Of a stretch of DNA of 64,000 nucleotides, positions 1 to 11,393 are shown piece by piece. Made by a program: the position numbers and the translations under genes. The notes below the pieces were generated by a model. That model ran no database searches and was not told the origin of the DNA. It worked only from the letters and a program-made list of their open reading frames with translations. The stretch comes from Paramyrothecium sp. XJ0827 (Eukaryota; Ascomycota; Sordariomycetes; Hypocreales; Stachybotryaceae), in NCBI GenBank assembly GCA_020881915.1, contig JAJFPB010000010.1:620001-684000 (forward strand), in the 5' to 3' direction. How positions within the stretch are numbered: position 1 is the stretch's first letter; each line of letters opens with the position of its first letter.

Positions 1-229
1 ACTTAAATTCTCCTTTATTTCTTTAGAACTAGTTTTCTTTTATAGCTCTTAAACTATACTACGGCTTATACTTACCTTTATATCTACTTTAGCTATCTTA
101 AGATCTTTTATATATTTAGGTATTAGTTAGTATTTAGCTTTACTAGCTTTCTTTACTTAAGTAATCTTATTTATTAGATATTACTCTAGATTTAATATAG
201 AAGTCTTAATAAATATTAAGATTATAAGT
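1..229. repeat. AT-rich RIP-mutated sequence, unclassified
   Basis: Extremely AT-rich sequence with hardly any CpG, CpA or TpG dinucleotides, the residue expected after RIP. No open frame or recognisable domain remains. It is continuous with the repeat that follows, but I did not find this first part duplicated elsewhere in the window. Confidence 0.5.
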
Positions 230-1519
230 AAATTAGGTAGCTCTTTTAGTATTAGTATTAGTAATAAATAGAGATTTTAGCTATAATAAGGTAGTAGGGC
301 ATAAGTAGATTTTTATATTACTATTTTTAAGTAAATAACTTTACTACTATAGTTTAATTTAACTTTATTAAAGCTAGGTAATATATATTACTATAGAACT
401 TATATTAACTTTAGCTTTACTACTAGTATTACTATAGCTATAGCTATAAGATTTATTTAGGTATATTTAATAAAGACCTTAGTAATATAATAATATCTTA
501 ATAGCTCTATTAAGTTCTTATTAAAATAAATAGCTTAAGTCTTATAAGTACTTATAGTATATTATATATCTTTATTATTAATTTTATTATTACTATATTT
601 AAGATTCTAGGTATTAGATTTTTTTATTAAATTATTTTTATTATATTTAAGTTCCTATTTAAAATTCTTAAATTTAGATTATTTTAATAAATTTCTTAAT
701 ATAAATTAAATTAAATAAATATTATAATATTATTAATTAGTTTTTTATTTATTATATAATAATTATTTTATATTTAGTAATTTATTAGAACTTTCTTTAT
801 TATATATATTATAAGAAATTAAAATAAATAAAAAAAAGTATAATAACTTCTTAATAATATTTAGTAGAAATATAAAAAGTTACTTATTTAATTTAAAATA
901 GAACTTATTTAATAATATATAATTAAGCAAATAAATTTAGAAAATTAAAGAGATAATAAATACCTTTTTTTATACTTAAATAGCTTTAAATTAATAATAA
1001 TAGAATTTTTATATATAATATAAATAATAAGTTTAATTAGTAATTCTAATTAATTAATTTTATTAAAAAAATTATAATTTATTTTTATATTAATTTAATA
1101 AAAAGTTTAATAATTTTTATTTTATATATATAACTATAAATATACTTTTTATATTACTTATAATTATTAAATATAAAAGAATTTTTTTATATAATAATAT
1201 AATCTTAATAAAATATTATTAATTTTAAATTAAAATAATTATTATTATATAAATTATATAATTATTATTATAAGTAAAATTATTAAATAATTATAATAAA
1301 TTACTAAAGGATCTTATAGTAGTAGAACTTAATAAAATATAATATAATAAGTACCTATTAGTAGTAGAACTTAATTATTATAGATCTTTAATTATTAAAT
1401 TATTATTATTTTATTCTTAGTTCTATAATAATTATTATTATTACTATATTATTTATTAATTAATTATTTTCTTTTATTATTTAAATAATAATAATTAATA
1501 ATGATTTATATGCTACTCT
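230..1519. repeat. RIP-mutated dispersed repeat D, copy 1
   Basis: This stretch matches, with C-to-T and G-to-A differences, the two halves of a second copy at about 11030-11393 and 33534-33995. The second copy is split by a retrotransposon and lacks roughly 470 bp that is present here at about 693-1160. Shared anchors include GGGCATAAGTAGATTTTTAT near 298 and 11117, and GATTCTAGGTATTAGAT near 603. Homology ends where normal-composition DNA begins near 1520. No coding frame survives, so its class (LTR, LINE or DNA element) cannot be read. Confidence 0.75.
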
Positions 1520-2444
1520 GGGCGTAACTGGTATTTTTTTAGAGGATAAAGAGCTCCGATAGTACTCAGTCAATCAATCGCAGATGAAGAATGCCATCAC
1601 TCTCTACTAATGTAACGACTCGCTTTGTGATGGTATGAGTCCCACACCTATAGGCATTAAAGGCAAGACTGAGTTCTTGAAGAAAGTCATGAACAAGCCT
1701 AAGTCGATGCTGGACTGGTTGGACAAGCCGCCTTCGTATGCGGTATGCTGGGATAAATACGGCAGGATACCAGGAGAACAAGGTAGATAAGCAGAGGAAT
1801 AGGGTATGGAGATTCCCCGAGAGCAGGCGACCTAGGACAACATTTGTGTTGCAAATGGTATGATTCTTCAAACAGAAAGGCCTGAGCTTGGAACGACGCT
1901 ATTACCATAACGAAATTGGAAGCATGCATATGAAAACCATTAAGCATAATGAACCAGAGCCAGAAAGGAGCACGTTGGATAATTTGCAGACCATGCACAT
2001 AGGATTTTGGGGTCACGGCGTAGTCATACTTATCAATGACCAATATTGTTTTCTCTATGCATGGTGCCAGGGCTTAACAGTAATGGAACGCGTATGTGCC
2101 ACGTAGTACGCCCCCAAATACGTGTTTTAACTGATTACCAAGAGCGGTCGCGTTTGGGATCTATCTTATCATGTAGGACGGGATGAGTTGAACCCCAATG
2201 TGAAGCGAAATTGATGCGAACCAACTGTATTGCTAAAACCCTCATTCTTGAAGTTGAAATCTAGGATAACCAATATTGATGAACTGCGATCTATCTCTAA
2301 GAACCAAAATAATTGTTGACCTTGTTGAAAAGCCTTGAGCAACCAAAACTCATAGTGTTGAATCTTGCATTCTGTTTGCACACTTCAGCCCTGTGTTCAC
2401 TGCACCTTCCTTTTAACCAAACCCTCCGTCTCACCGTAATATCT
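1520..2444. other. Region without a supportable gene
   Basis: Normal base composition resumes at 1520. Short open frames exist on both strands at about 1566-2106, but none has a recognisable motif, a convincing start context or a splice-consistent extension. The 3' flank of the sugar transporter lies at the right end. The stretch may hold remnants of a disrupted gene left of the transporter. Confidence 0.4.
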
Positions 2445-4238
2445 TCAAGCATTGTTATGTTCCGTAACTGGGATATCGGCAGTCGTATCTTTTGCGCTTT
2501 CGGACATCTTGATAGCCTGGCGGTGTTCCATGCCCTCCGACGGTGTCCAGTACTTCGACTTGCGGGCGACGCTGACTTCCTCATACAACTGGTCGACCTG
2601 CTCCAAGCTAAGACCTTTGGTCTCGTAGATGAAAAACCACACAAATGCGATGCATAGGAAGCACGCAGCGAACCAAACGAAGAAGATCCGGGATTGCAGA
2701 TTCGCATAGCCGTCGCCATAGTTGACGAGATATGGGGTTGAGTAGGCAATGGCCCAGTTGAGCAGCCAGTTTGTCGCTGTTGTCATGCTGAGTGACTTGG
2801 CACGGGTTTTAAGGGGGAAGATTTCTCCCGTAACAACCCATGCCAGAGGACCCCAGGTGGAAGCGAAGAAGAAGATATAGATACAGACAAAGGACACAGC
2901 TGCTCGTTGTCCGCCGAGGTTTTTGACGACGATCTCGCCAGTATCCAGTTGCCCGGCAGATAAAGTACCACAAATGGCAACAATTAGTTGAGATACACAC
3001 ATTCCGATAGCTCCCCAAAGAAGGAGAGGGCGCCGGCCCCACTTGTCTATGAAATACATACCGGGGACGGTAGATACAACATTGATGGCGGAGGTAATCA
3101 TTGAGATGGTGAAGCCGCTTGATACGCCGGAGTTTTGGAAGTATCTGGTCCCATAGTAGAAGATGAAGTTGATTCCTAGGTCAGGTCAGCATTGTTCCCA
3201 GCTTTGAGCTACCAGAGTGTAAGGAGGTCACGAACCTGTCAGCTGCTGCAAGGCTTGCAACGCCATCCCAGTAAACTGCCGCTTCAAAAGCGGCGCCCTG
3301 AAGCAGTCGAGATAGCTGCCACTGCCAAGAGTCATTTCAAACTCGTGATTGGCCTTGATCTCATCTAGCTCGGACTGGATCGCCGGATCATTGACTGGTA
3401 GGCGACGCAGTTGGCTGAGTGACCTGAGCGCCTTTTCCATGTTGTCCTTCTTAATCAGATAACGTGGAGTTTCTGGAAGAATGATCATGCCACCAAAGAG
3501 GATAAGAGACCACGCCAGCTGAAGAGCAATGGGGATCCGATACGATCCTGTATCGTTACGGCGCGCCGTAGCATTGTTCACGACAGCGGCCAGGAGGAGT
3601 CCAATGGTAATGGCCCATTGGTAGGCCCCCACGATGAAGCCACGGATCCACTTCGGGGCCGTTTCTGACTGATAAAGGGGCACTACGATGGCATCACGTT
3701 AGCCGCGAGACAGGTAACCGAGTTTGAGCGGCCACTAACCCATTGCTGATATGAGACCGACACCGAGCCCAGCGAAGAAGCGTCCAGCCAGGAAAAGAGG
3801 GATCGACGTCGCCACCGTGTGCAAAATAACACCAAGGTTGAATACCCAGGTCGAGGCCATCAGGGCGAGGCGACGTCCGATAGAGTCAGCCAAGAAAGGT
3901 GACATGAGGGCTCCAAAAAAGGTCCCTGCAGATAATATCGAAACAATGGCAGATTCCTGAGACGCAGTGAGGTTGGGGTTTCCCTCCGGATCGATGTAGC
4001 CAGTGCTGAACAATCTCTGCCAGTAAGGCATCGCGAGGATGCCACTGATGGTCCCTGTATCGTACCTGCAGAATTGATATCTTGGTTTAGTTATTGCCTG
4101 ACGAGTGTCTCAGTGTTGCAAGACTCACCCAAAAAGAACACCTCCGAAGGCAACGAAGAGGCCTATGGCAATGGCAACCCATGATCTGCCTGCTTCTTTT
4201 TCGGCATTAGGTAATGCCATGGATTTGAGGAAGCCCAT
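2445..4238 (-). CDS. MFS sugar transporter (hexose:H+ symporter type), 4 exons
   Basis: Predicted 537-residue sugar porter of the major facilitator superfamily, expected to carry hexoses across the plasma membrane with protons. Minus-strand exons are 4238-4129, 4065-3740, 3682-3236 and 3175-2445; all three introns are GT...AG and phases agree. Family signatures are in order: GVLFGYDTGTISG in TM1, LADSIGRR after TM2, RFFAGLGVG, PETPRYLIKK before the central loop, QQLTGINFIFYY in TM7, DKWGRRP, and a terminal ETKGLSLEQVD. The start is the ATG giving a short cytosolic tail directly before TM1. It is divergent from the GH32 gene at 6178, which suggests uptake of fructose and glucose released by that enzyme; this role is inferred. 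Which hexose is preferred cannot be read from sequence. Confidence 0.93.
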
Positions 4239-5180
4239 TATATGAAGGGATACGAAATTCAGGCTTCTATGTAATGAAGACGGATGCCAATAAAGGATAG
4301 TGAATCCTAAGACTCAAATTGAATGAAGGGAAGTCGATGAGGTTGGACATTGTTCCATGAGAAAGACAAGCACGAGTTCTTTATACTTTCAAGATGACCT
4401 GTAATACTTTGCTGAGGCAACTTCGAACTACGGCCAGCGCTTCCTTGAGAGGGACTTCTCATCTCAACGTGCGTACAAGGGCAAAGTCCCTAGACGGAGA
4501 TTGCCGTGGATACAATCAGTATCCTGTACGCCCCCAGTTCCCATGATGACGATACATAGAACAGCATCTCATATTGACGCCAAGCTAGGGTCAAGCTTCC
4601 ATGTGCCTTCTAGAAGCAAAGAGTGGAACCCGCGTGGGCCTGGCTAACTTTCTTTCACACTGAACCTGCCAATAGCTCGGTGAACCATCAGGGATGGCGA
4701 TGCAGCTCGGCGATGCCGAAAGACTTCATGAATCAAGCTCATTAGAGGATTGCCCGATGCAGCGAAGGATGCTTTGCAGCTTGTTACAGTACAGTATGGG
4801 GCCATGACTTGAAGCTGTCGTAGCACTCAGGAACACGCTAGTGATGGTTGCAGCTACGCCCGCTCACGGTCAAAAAGGTGTTGTTGCCGGTCCGACACTC
4901 AAGGATGAAAAGACTCGTGATTGGTCTCATGCAGAGAGTTCTAAATGCCGCATAGCAAGCGAAGCGATGATCTACAGATTGTTGATCCTATTCGCTGAAC
5001 CAGCCTCCTTGTCTGCATTCTTACCTGACCTGGCCCAAGGAGGGGAACATGCCTCGCGGAGTAGGGCAGACACTCCGCGATGTTCTTAGTGTACATTCTA
5101 CTACCTGCAGCAAGGGTCAGGGATTAGGGGCCACGGTTGTGAGAAACCCCGCATTGTTAGGCCTTCTGATGTGCTTCTAG

Positions 5181-5194
5181 CGGCCTTCTAGCGG
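5181..5194. promoter_or_regulatory. CGG-N8-CGG, candidate Zn2Cys6 regulator site (InuR/AmyR type)
   Basis: The sequence is CGG, eight bases (CCTTCTAG), then CGG. Direct CGG repeats with 8 bp spacing are the sites described for the Aspergillus inulinolytic regulator InuR and the related AmyR. The site lies about 980 bp upstream of the GH32 start and 940 bp upstream of the transporter start, so it could serve both. A single occurrence of six fixed bases is expected by chance now and then; its position is the main argument. Confidence 0.4.
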
Positions 5195-6065
5195 GCGCCA
5201 CGGCTGTCCTTGGCGCGGTTTCTCGGAGGGTTTTGAGGAAGCTTCCGCGGAAACTTCCTAGCAACACGGAATCAACAAGTTGGCACCCATGCAGGCGGAC
5301 TAAGTTATCCGGCAACTCAGCTGCCCCATATGATTACAACACATTGTTGATGACTGCATGCATTCGTAGGTTTCTAGCGCCATTCTAGAATATCTTCTAT
5401 CCCCAGACAGGGAATGGTATGGTCGCTTCTAGCAGACTAACCGTGCTCATACTTGGTCAAGGACACGTAGCCGAACATGGCGCGCTCTGAGATCACATGA
5501 TGGTTGCATCGCGCTTTGACATCTTAGCCCCATTGAGCCAAGCGCCGGTTGCTTTCTCCCGGGTGGAGCGAGTTCTGTGTAGCCTCGTGAACCAACCTCC
5601 CATCACACAAGGCTAGGCAAGGAGATATGGAGAGCAACAAGCATGTAGAAATTGGCTCTATCCACCATCCATATGACGACTGGATGTCTGAGCGTGATGA
5701 GCATTCGGCAAGCCCGAGCCTTGTCCAGGCTATCTCCACGGGGAAGGTGTGTTTGTGCCACGAAATGGCTACGTGGGGATATCTTTTGGACTCATTGGCC
5801 ATTTTCGAAATTTCTCCAGCTTTTAGTTCCCCAGCTTTGGTTGAAATCATACACCAGACGTTGCGGAGAAGGATGGGGTACAGTGAAATGACCCACAATG
5901 TGTGTAAAGTGAACCACATCGTAACATCTCGTGTAAGCCAATGTGCCATTGGTTCTATGGGAGCTTCTTAGACTCTCCACATAGCGAGAGAGCTGCAAGT
6001 ATAATACTATCGGTGGCTAGGAGCTCCATAAAGGAGATCTTGTCTCACAAGAGTCTTGGATTGAG

Positions 6066-6078
6066 TATATATATAAGG
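6066..6078 (+). promoter_or_regulatory. TATA-like box of the GH32 gene
   Basis: TATATATATAAGG lies about 100 bp upstream of the GH32 ATG. This fits a core promoter with a leader of roughly 70 nt. Confidence 0.5.
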
Positions 6079-6177
6079 CTCTGCGTTCCAACCTGAATAA
6101 ACCTCCAGGAGATCCTAAGCACAACAACAGCCATTTCTTACAAGAATTCAAGCTTCAACCCACAATACCGCGTCACA

Positions 6178-8232
6178 ATGGGTCTCCTTGCTTTCAAACC
6201 AGCTGTCAGGGCTTTATGGCTCTCCACCGCCGTCCAGCTCTCCATGGCCACTGGCGTAAAGCCATTTCCAGACTGTAAAGCTGGCTCCTTTCCCGGTCCG
6301 CGTAACGCGAACTTCGAAACCGGGACATTGGATGGCTGGAAGGTTGTTTCCGGCAACGCCTTTGGGGCCAAGTCAGTTTCAAACACCCAGTCTTACTGGG
6401 ACGGCCCCTTCCATCAGGATGGAACATATTTTGTTCTCGGCACTGCTCAGGCTGGCGAGACCGCCGTTGGCGAACTGCGTTCCAGGTCGTTTCGAGCTAG
6501 CACCGTCATGAGTTTCCTTATTGGAGGCGGTTACGACCCCGAAAACCTCTATGTCGGCCTCGTTCGCGACAAAGACGGCAAGCTTCTGCTGAAGCAGACT
6601 GGTCTCAACGACGAAGCACTCATCCGCATTGTCTGGGATACCAGTCAGTGGGCTGGGGAGTCAGTCCATGTTGTTATCGTGGACCGCAGCACTCGCGATT
6701 CGTGGGGTCACATCAACTTTGATGATCTCAGAGTCGGGTGTCCGAGCCTTGGAACGTGCAACGGCAAGCTCACTTTCAATATCCTGGGTCAAGCAAACCA
6801 GCCCAAGAGGGATGCATTGGATACATGCCAGCTGTTTGCTGTAGACCCTATGCGCCCACAGTACCACTATACCCAGTATCACGGATGGATCAATGATCCC
6901 TCTGGGCTGAGTCAGTGGGGTGGGAAACACCATCTCTTTAGCCAATTCAACCCAGACGCACCTCTCTGGGGCCCGATGCACTGGGCTCATGCTGAGAGCG
7001 AAGATGGTGTACATTGGAAGGAATTGCCAGTGGCTCTATATCCGAAGCCATCCAACAATGTGGCAGATACCTCAGGGCGATTTACTGGCAGCGCGATCGC
7101 CAACAAGGACAAATTACGGCTTTTTCTGACTGACTTCACGGACCTCAACTTTCACCCGGATCAAGTGCAAGAGACTGTAATTGTCGCTACAAGTAGCGAT
7201 GGCACCAACTTCGACTACTCGCCAAAGGAGCCTGTGGTACCAGGTCCTCCGCCTGGTGAAGTCTCGCCTGTTTTCCGTGACCCGAAGGTTTTCCGCGATA
7301 TCACCGACGACTCTTGGAAGATGGTTCTTAGCTCCGAAGGTAAAAAGAGCGGGCTAGTGCATCTCTACGCTTCCGAGGACCAAATATCCTGGTCTAATGT
7401 CGGCGTAGTATACAGCGGTAATGGTTCCACCGGAAACATCTGGGAGTGTCCTAACCTTTTGCCCTTGGACAATAAATGGGTTCTTTTCTACGGAGGCGCT
7501 GGACTTGGCTGGTATGAGGTCGGGTCCTATAACGGTTCCACATTCACGAGTGAGAAGACTGGTCTCATTGATGCCGGCCCTGCTAGTTACGCTATGCAGT
7601 GGTACAAGGACGAGAACGGCCGTGACCTAGCCATAAGCTGGATGGGAAATTGGCCTTCTCCCAAGTGGGCCAGCCGTGTAAATGGATGGGCTGGACAGCA
7701 GTCAGTCACGAGAGAGTTATTCATCCGTGAAGACGGGGGTCTGGGGGGTCGCCCGATTCCGGAACTTGACAGTCTCGCCAGCGGCCCAGCTACCAAACTT
7801 GGTCCCAAGACACTGAAGAGGAGCCAGAAGCTCAAGATTGGGCATACGGACACGGCAAGGCTTAAATTGGCGGTTGACCTCGGCGCAACCGACGCCCGTG
7901 GCAAATTCTCCGTGCTCCTGTATCGCTCTGAGGCGGAGGAGGCCCGCCTTTCGTATGATGTGGCGAGCAGAACCCTGACATTAGACACGACCAAGGCAGG
8001 TTACGCTCAAGCAGGCACCTGGGAAGCGAAGCTTCAAGGAGGCAAGAAGCTGACTCTGGATATTTTCATTGACCGTTCCAGTGTGGAGATCTTTGCAGGC
8101 GATGGAACAGTCCTTTCCGCTCTAGTGTGGCCCAAGTATCAGCAGTCAAAGGACATTCAGCTGGTTGCCGAGCGAGGACCTGTCGTGTTTGAGCGCGTGT
8201 CGCTGACACCATTGGGTTCCATCTGGTGCTAG
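6178..8232 (+). CDS. Secreted GH32 beta-fructosidase (exo-inulinase/levanase/invertase-like), intronless
   Basis: A 684-residue glycoside hydrolase family 32 enzyme that should release fructose from beta-fructosides outside the cell. A hydrophobic leader (residues 1 to about 25) acts as a signal peptide. Residues about 40-190 form an extra N-terminal domain starting NFETGTLDGW and ending near FDDLRVGC, a beta-sandwich of lectin/CBM appearance. The five-bladed propeller follows: WINDPSG at 237-243 gives the nucleophile Asp240, FRDPK gives the transition-state stabiliser Asp368, and WECPN gives the acid/base Glu423. The C-terminal beta-sandwich carries the IDRSSVEIF signature. It is longer than typical invertases (about 530-600 residues) because of the N-terminal domain. 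Inulin, levan or sucrose specificity cannot be decided from motifs. It is divergent from the hexose transporter at 2445-4238. Confidence 0.95.
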   Translation: MGLLAFKPAVRALWLSTAVQLSMATGVKPFPDCKAGSFPGPRNANFETGTLDGWKVVSGNAFGAKSVSNTQSYWDGPFHQDGTYFVLGTAQAGETAVGELRSRSFRASTVMSFLIGGGYDPENLYVGLVRDKDGKLLLKQTGLNDEALIRIVWDTSQWAGESVHVVIVDRSTRDSWGHINFDDLRVGCPSLGTCNGKLTFNILGQANQPKRDALDTCQLFAVDPMRPQYHYTQYHGWINDPSGLSQWGGKHHLFSQFNPDAPLWGPMHWAHAESEDGVHWKELPVALYPKPSNNVADTSGRFTGSAIANKDKLRLFLTDFTDLNFHPDQVQETVIVATSSDGTNFDYSPKEPVVPGPPPGEVSPVFRDPKVFRDITDDSWKMVLSSEGKKSGLVHLYASEDQISWSNVGVVYSGNGSTGNIWECPNLLPLDNKWVLFYGGAGLGWYEVGSYNGSTFTSEKTGLIDAGPASYAMQWYKDENGRDLAISWMGNWPSPKWASRVNGWAGQQSVTRELFIREDGGLGGRPIPELDSLASGPATKLGPKTLKRSQKLKIGHTDTARLKLAVDLGATDARGKFSVLLYRSEAEEARLSYDVASRTLTLDTTKAGYAQAGTWEAKLQGGKKLTLDIFIDRSSVEIFAGDGTVLSALVWPKYQQSKDIQLVAERGPVVFERVSLTPLGSIWC

Positions 8233-8815
8233 TGGGACTGACGACGGGCGAACCTGCTTGCATGGCTCAGTGCAAACGTAGCTAGCTACAACTTCCATAG
8301 GACAAGTTCTCCCCACCATTAACTTCTTTAGTCCCAAATCAACCATGTAATTGGACGCCATGGCGTTGCTCACCCTAGGAAGGTATACCAGAGTAGAATT
8401 GGCCCAGCCATCAGTTGCGAAGTAAATTATGGAGGGTATGAATCCAGTTTAGTGCGCTGCAGACGGTCCCGGGTTTCTCTGTTGGTGTGCAGACTAGCCC
8501 ATTCGCCTAGAACTAGCCAAGCTAGCTCCTTCGACAAGCAGGGTCAGGGACTCAGGGATAATCTACTGCATGGGCAGGGTGAAAAGCGGGGTAGAAGCTG
8601 GGGAATCGAAGTCGACCGGTGCTGCTGGGGTCATGCATCTCGTCTACAGTCGACTGCGCTATTCCTAGCCTGCTCTCTGCAGCATAGATAAATGCAGCAT
8701 TCGCGCCCTTCGCCACTCTTCTCATGTGTTCAGTGATGTATCCGTTTGGCCGTGTCGCTGATGCACCCATTAGGACTTGTTGAAGTTGAACTGCGAGTTC
8801 AAGGACACCACCACC
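8233..8815. other. Intergenic, GH32 3' flank and promoter of next gene
   Basis: No open frame or site here could be supported. Confidence 0.5.
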
Positions 8816-9913
8816 ATGAGCGTCTACACGTCTACATCAGGGTTGAAGCCCACGCAGCCAAAACAAATCACGTTGGAAGCTTGGTCGCAGGGCTTCATGG
8901 TCGGTTCACTGATCATCATGGCCGGCATTACAGTAGCCAACATGCGCAGTGGCGTGCTTCTCCACAAACTCATTCTCATCGAGGTAGGTCAACGTGTCCA
9001 CACAGCACAGCCATCATTCGGATCATTCAGACATGCTAACGTCATGGCGGTGGGTATAGCTTGCACTCGCGATACCTAACGGCTTCTTCGCCTTCTTCGA
9101 GCCGCCAACATGGGGATGGTACCTGTCATCGACGGTAGTGCCTCTCATCATATCTTGGACATTGCACAACGTTATCGCCTGGATAAAAAATAAGCCTTTT
9201 CTTGAGTCACGGGGAAGTCTCGTGTACATCGCTACCGTCATCATGGTCCAGCCGTACTGGGTTTTGGAGATCTATGCCAACTTTGCATACTTCAATCTCG
9301 ACAACAAGCATCTGTTCAGCTATACGCGTCCACTCGAGGCCGTCTGCCGGTGAGCAGCCTCCAAACAAGCACTCCGAAGGCCGTACGTATGTTTGACTGA
9401 CGCTTTGAGCAAAGGGATCCGTGGTGGATCTTTACAGCTGCCAATCTGTTCTACAATATCCGGTACCGCTACGAACTTCGACTCATGGACATCCTCCGGG
9501 CGTCCCCGCGATTCGGTGTTTTATTGTTCAGCATGTCCCTTAGTATCGTCTTCATTGTCATCGACCTTCTTTCAGTTACCCCTGTCATACCGATCGGGGT
9601 CATCAACCCTTTTTGGAAGTTTGCCTTCATTTTCAAGTGCCTCACGGATACCATCATCCTGGATGACTTCAAGACGGCTCTGGACAAGCTCAGTCGACAT
9701 AGAAGATTGCAGATTCTTCCATTTGACGTTCTTATGGATAAACAGTGGCTTCCAGACGGTGAGATGATTGGTCAGTGGCAACATTCGCCTTCATCAAAGC
9801 TCAACAAACCCTTTGTAGAGCAGATTGAGCGAGTCGAAGTAGTTAGTCCGCAAGCTACGCCTACGGTAATCAGCTTTCCCTCGCCTACATGGTCCAGTTC
9901 AAAACAAATTTAG
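8816..9913 (+). CDS. Multi-pass integral membrane protein of unknown function, 3 exons
   Basis: Exons 8816-8983, 9060-9349 and 9415-9913 join in phase to 318 residues. Both introns are GT...AG with branch-like CTAAC/CTGAC. I chose the ATG at 8816 because it follows a CACCACC context and begins an unbroken frame. The protein shows about seven hydrophobic segments: an N-terminal helix pair (MVGSLIIMAGITVANM, HKLILIELALAIPNGFFAFF), a WTLHNVIAW helix, a long IVMVQPYWVLEIYANF helix, a helix after DPWWIF, and two late ones ending at CLTDTIILDDF. The cytosolic tail is basic (KLSRHRR) and then low-complexity. It resembles a conserved but uncharacterised fungal membrane family. I see no catalytic or transport signature. 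It lies next to the transposon block. Confidence 0.85.
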
Positions 9914-10234
9914 AGTTCTTGGCAGTCCTACTCTACAGAATCCAAAATTATCAGTGTCATGGCCCATGAACATCTAAAACTCCTTCTTTTGGTCATCAAC
10001 TACCATATCGTAAGTCTACCTTGTAAGCATCTAGATCAAGAATGTGTGGTGGTGTTTAGATGCTACGGGTTACTGGGTACTCCTGTTGCTTGAGAGAGGC
10101 AGGTCGCATTTGACTGGGTTGACTGGCTACTGTGTCGGATCCAAATGTCTTAGTAACAAGGCATCCCGGAGAAGGAACTTCGGCCATATCCCGAAGCTCG
10201 CTAATGCACTACCGGTAACGTACATATAGCCTCA
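9914..10234. other. 3' flank before the AT-rich block
   Basis: Normal-composition DNA with no supportable gene. Composition changes abruptly to RIP-type AT-rich sequence at about 10235. Confidence 0.5.
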
Positions 10235-10944
10235 ATCTACATCATTACTAAAAGATCAATTAATTTACCACAATTAAGTATATTAAGCTAAAGAAATAAA
10301 GCTAATATTTATTTTATACTTTAAGTCCTTTAGTTAATCCTAAAATTAAGCTTATAATATACTATAGTTATTTATAATATCTCTTATAAAATACTAGGTT
10401 ATTAGTAATAAGGTATATAGTTCTAATATAATACTATAGCTAATTTATATAAACTATCTAATCTTAAAGAATAGATAATAATTAAGTATATTCTTAATCT
10501 AAATATATAAGGTTTTTTCTCTCTAGCTTTATAGTATTAAAGATATAGCTAATTAATTACTTATTAATTATAATATATCTCTTATTAGAATATACTAGTT
10601 AAGGAACAGACATTATTAATTAGAACAAGTTAAATTTACCTAACTATCTCCTATAATAGTAAGAGCTTTAGGGATATATTCTAGCTTAAGGCCTAATATT
10701 CTAACTCTAGTATCTAGTCTTATACCTTTTTGAACCTCTTATCTAATCTATTAAATATCTTCCTCTTAGCCTTATTAGGCTTCCTTCCCTTATATTAATT
10801 AGCTATATCTTAGATATAGCCTAGTTCCTACTACTTAGCTAGATTAGTAGTACTTTCCTTTAGCTACTAGATCTTACTAATAATTAAGCTATTTTTAATA
10901 TCTCCCTTAGCTATAACTTTAGTCTTCTATATATTAACTTCGTT
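10235..10944. repeat. RIP-mutated AT-rich sequence, left edge of the transposon nest
   Basis: Extreme TpA enrichment and no CpG-containing open frames. I could not align this stretch to the LTR elements or to repeat D. It ends sharply near 10945, where ordinary sequence returns for about 300 bp. Confidence 0.5.
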
Positions 10945-11393
10945 AGTATATGGAAATGCTTGTGATCTTTAAGGGTCCTTACCTATGTGCTTTAAAGATT
11001 CCGGCTTCTTGAGAGATATCTTGAGGATCGGTTATTGTAGGTCGAGTAGCTCTTCTGCTGTTGTTGATGTTGGTGACGAATAGTGAGATTTGTAGGAGAT
11101 TTCGACTGCGATGAGGGCATAAGTAGATTTTTATGCTGCTGTTCTTCGATTCGATTCGACTTTGTTGAGGCCAGGTAATATATATTGCTGCAGAACTTAT
11201 ATTAACTTTAGCTTTACTACTAGCATTGCTACAGCTGCAGCCACAAGGTTTGTTTAGACCTTAGTAGTATAGTAATATCTTAATAGCTCTATTAAGTTCC
11301 TATATATATATATAGTAGAATAAATAGCTTAAGCCTTGTAAGTACCTATGGTATATTATATATCTTTATTATTAACTTTATTATTACTATATC
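10945..11393. repeat. Repeat D, copy 2, left half, partly un-mutated
   Basis: From about 11030 this aligns with 230-600 of copy 1. Unlike copy 1, the stretch 10945-11240 keeps many CpG, CpA and TpG dinucleotides (for example GATTCGATTCGAC near 11145), so it shows what the repeat looked like before RIP. It ends with ATATC at 11389-11393, the target duplication of LTR element C. Confidence 0.65.

Larger units (their letters stand above)
4239..6177. other. Divergent promoter region between sugar transporter and GH32 gene
   Basis: A 1.94 kb intergenic interval lying between the 5' ends of two functionally matched genes. It holds a CGG-N8-CGG site near its middle and a TATA-like run just before the GH32 start. 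An open frame at 5627-5971 was looked at and not accepted. Nothing else is recognisable. Confidence 0.6.

Noticed and set aside
1566..2106. Several overlapping short frames, including KPKSMLDWLDKPPSYAVCWD on the plus strand
   Set aside because: They look slightly protein-like but are broken by frequent stops and show no family motif on either strand, so no gene or pseudogene could be defended.
2297..2749. Minus-strand 150-codon frame overlapping the end of the sugar transporter
   Set aside because: An out-of-phase shadow of the last transporter exon.
5524..5998. Open frames of 114 and 141 codons on opposite strands in the GH32 promoter region
   Set aside because: No motifs or splice-compatible neighbours; composition and position fit a promoter.
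7587..7994. Minus-strand 135-codon frame inside the GH32 gene
   Set aside because: Antisense shadow of a clear intronless CDS.
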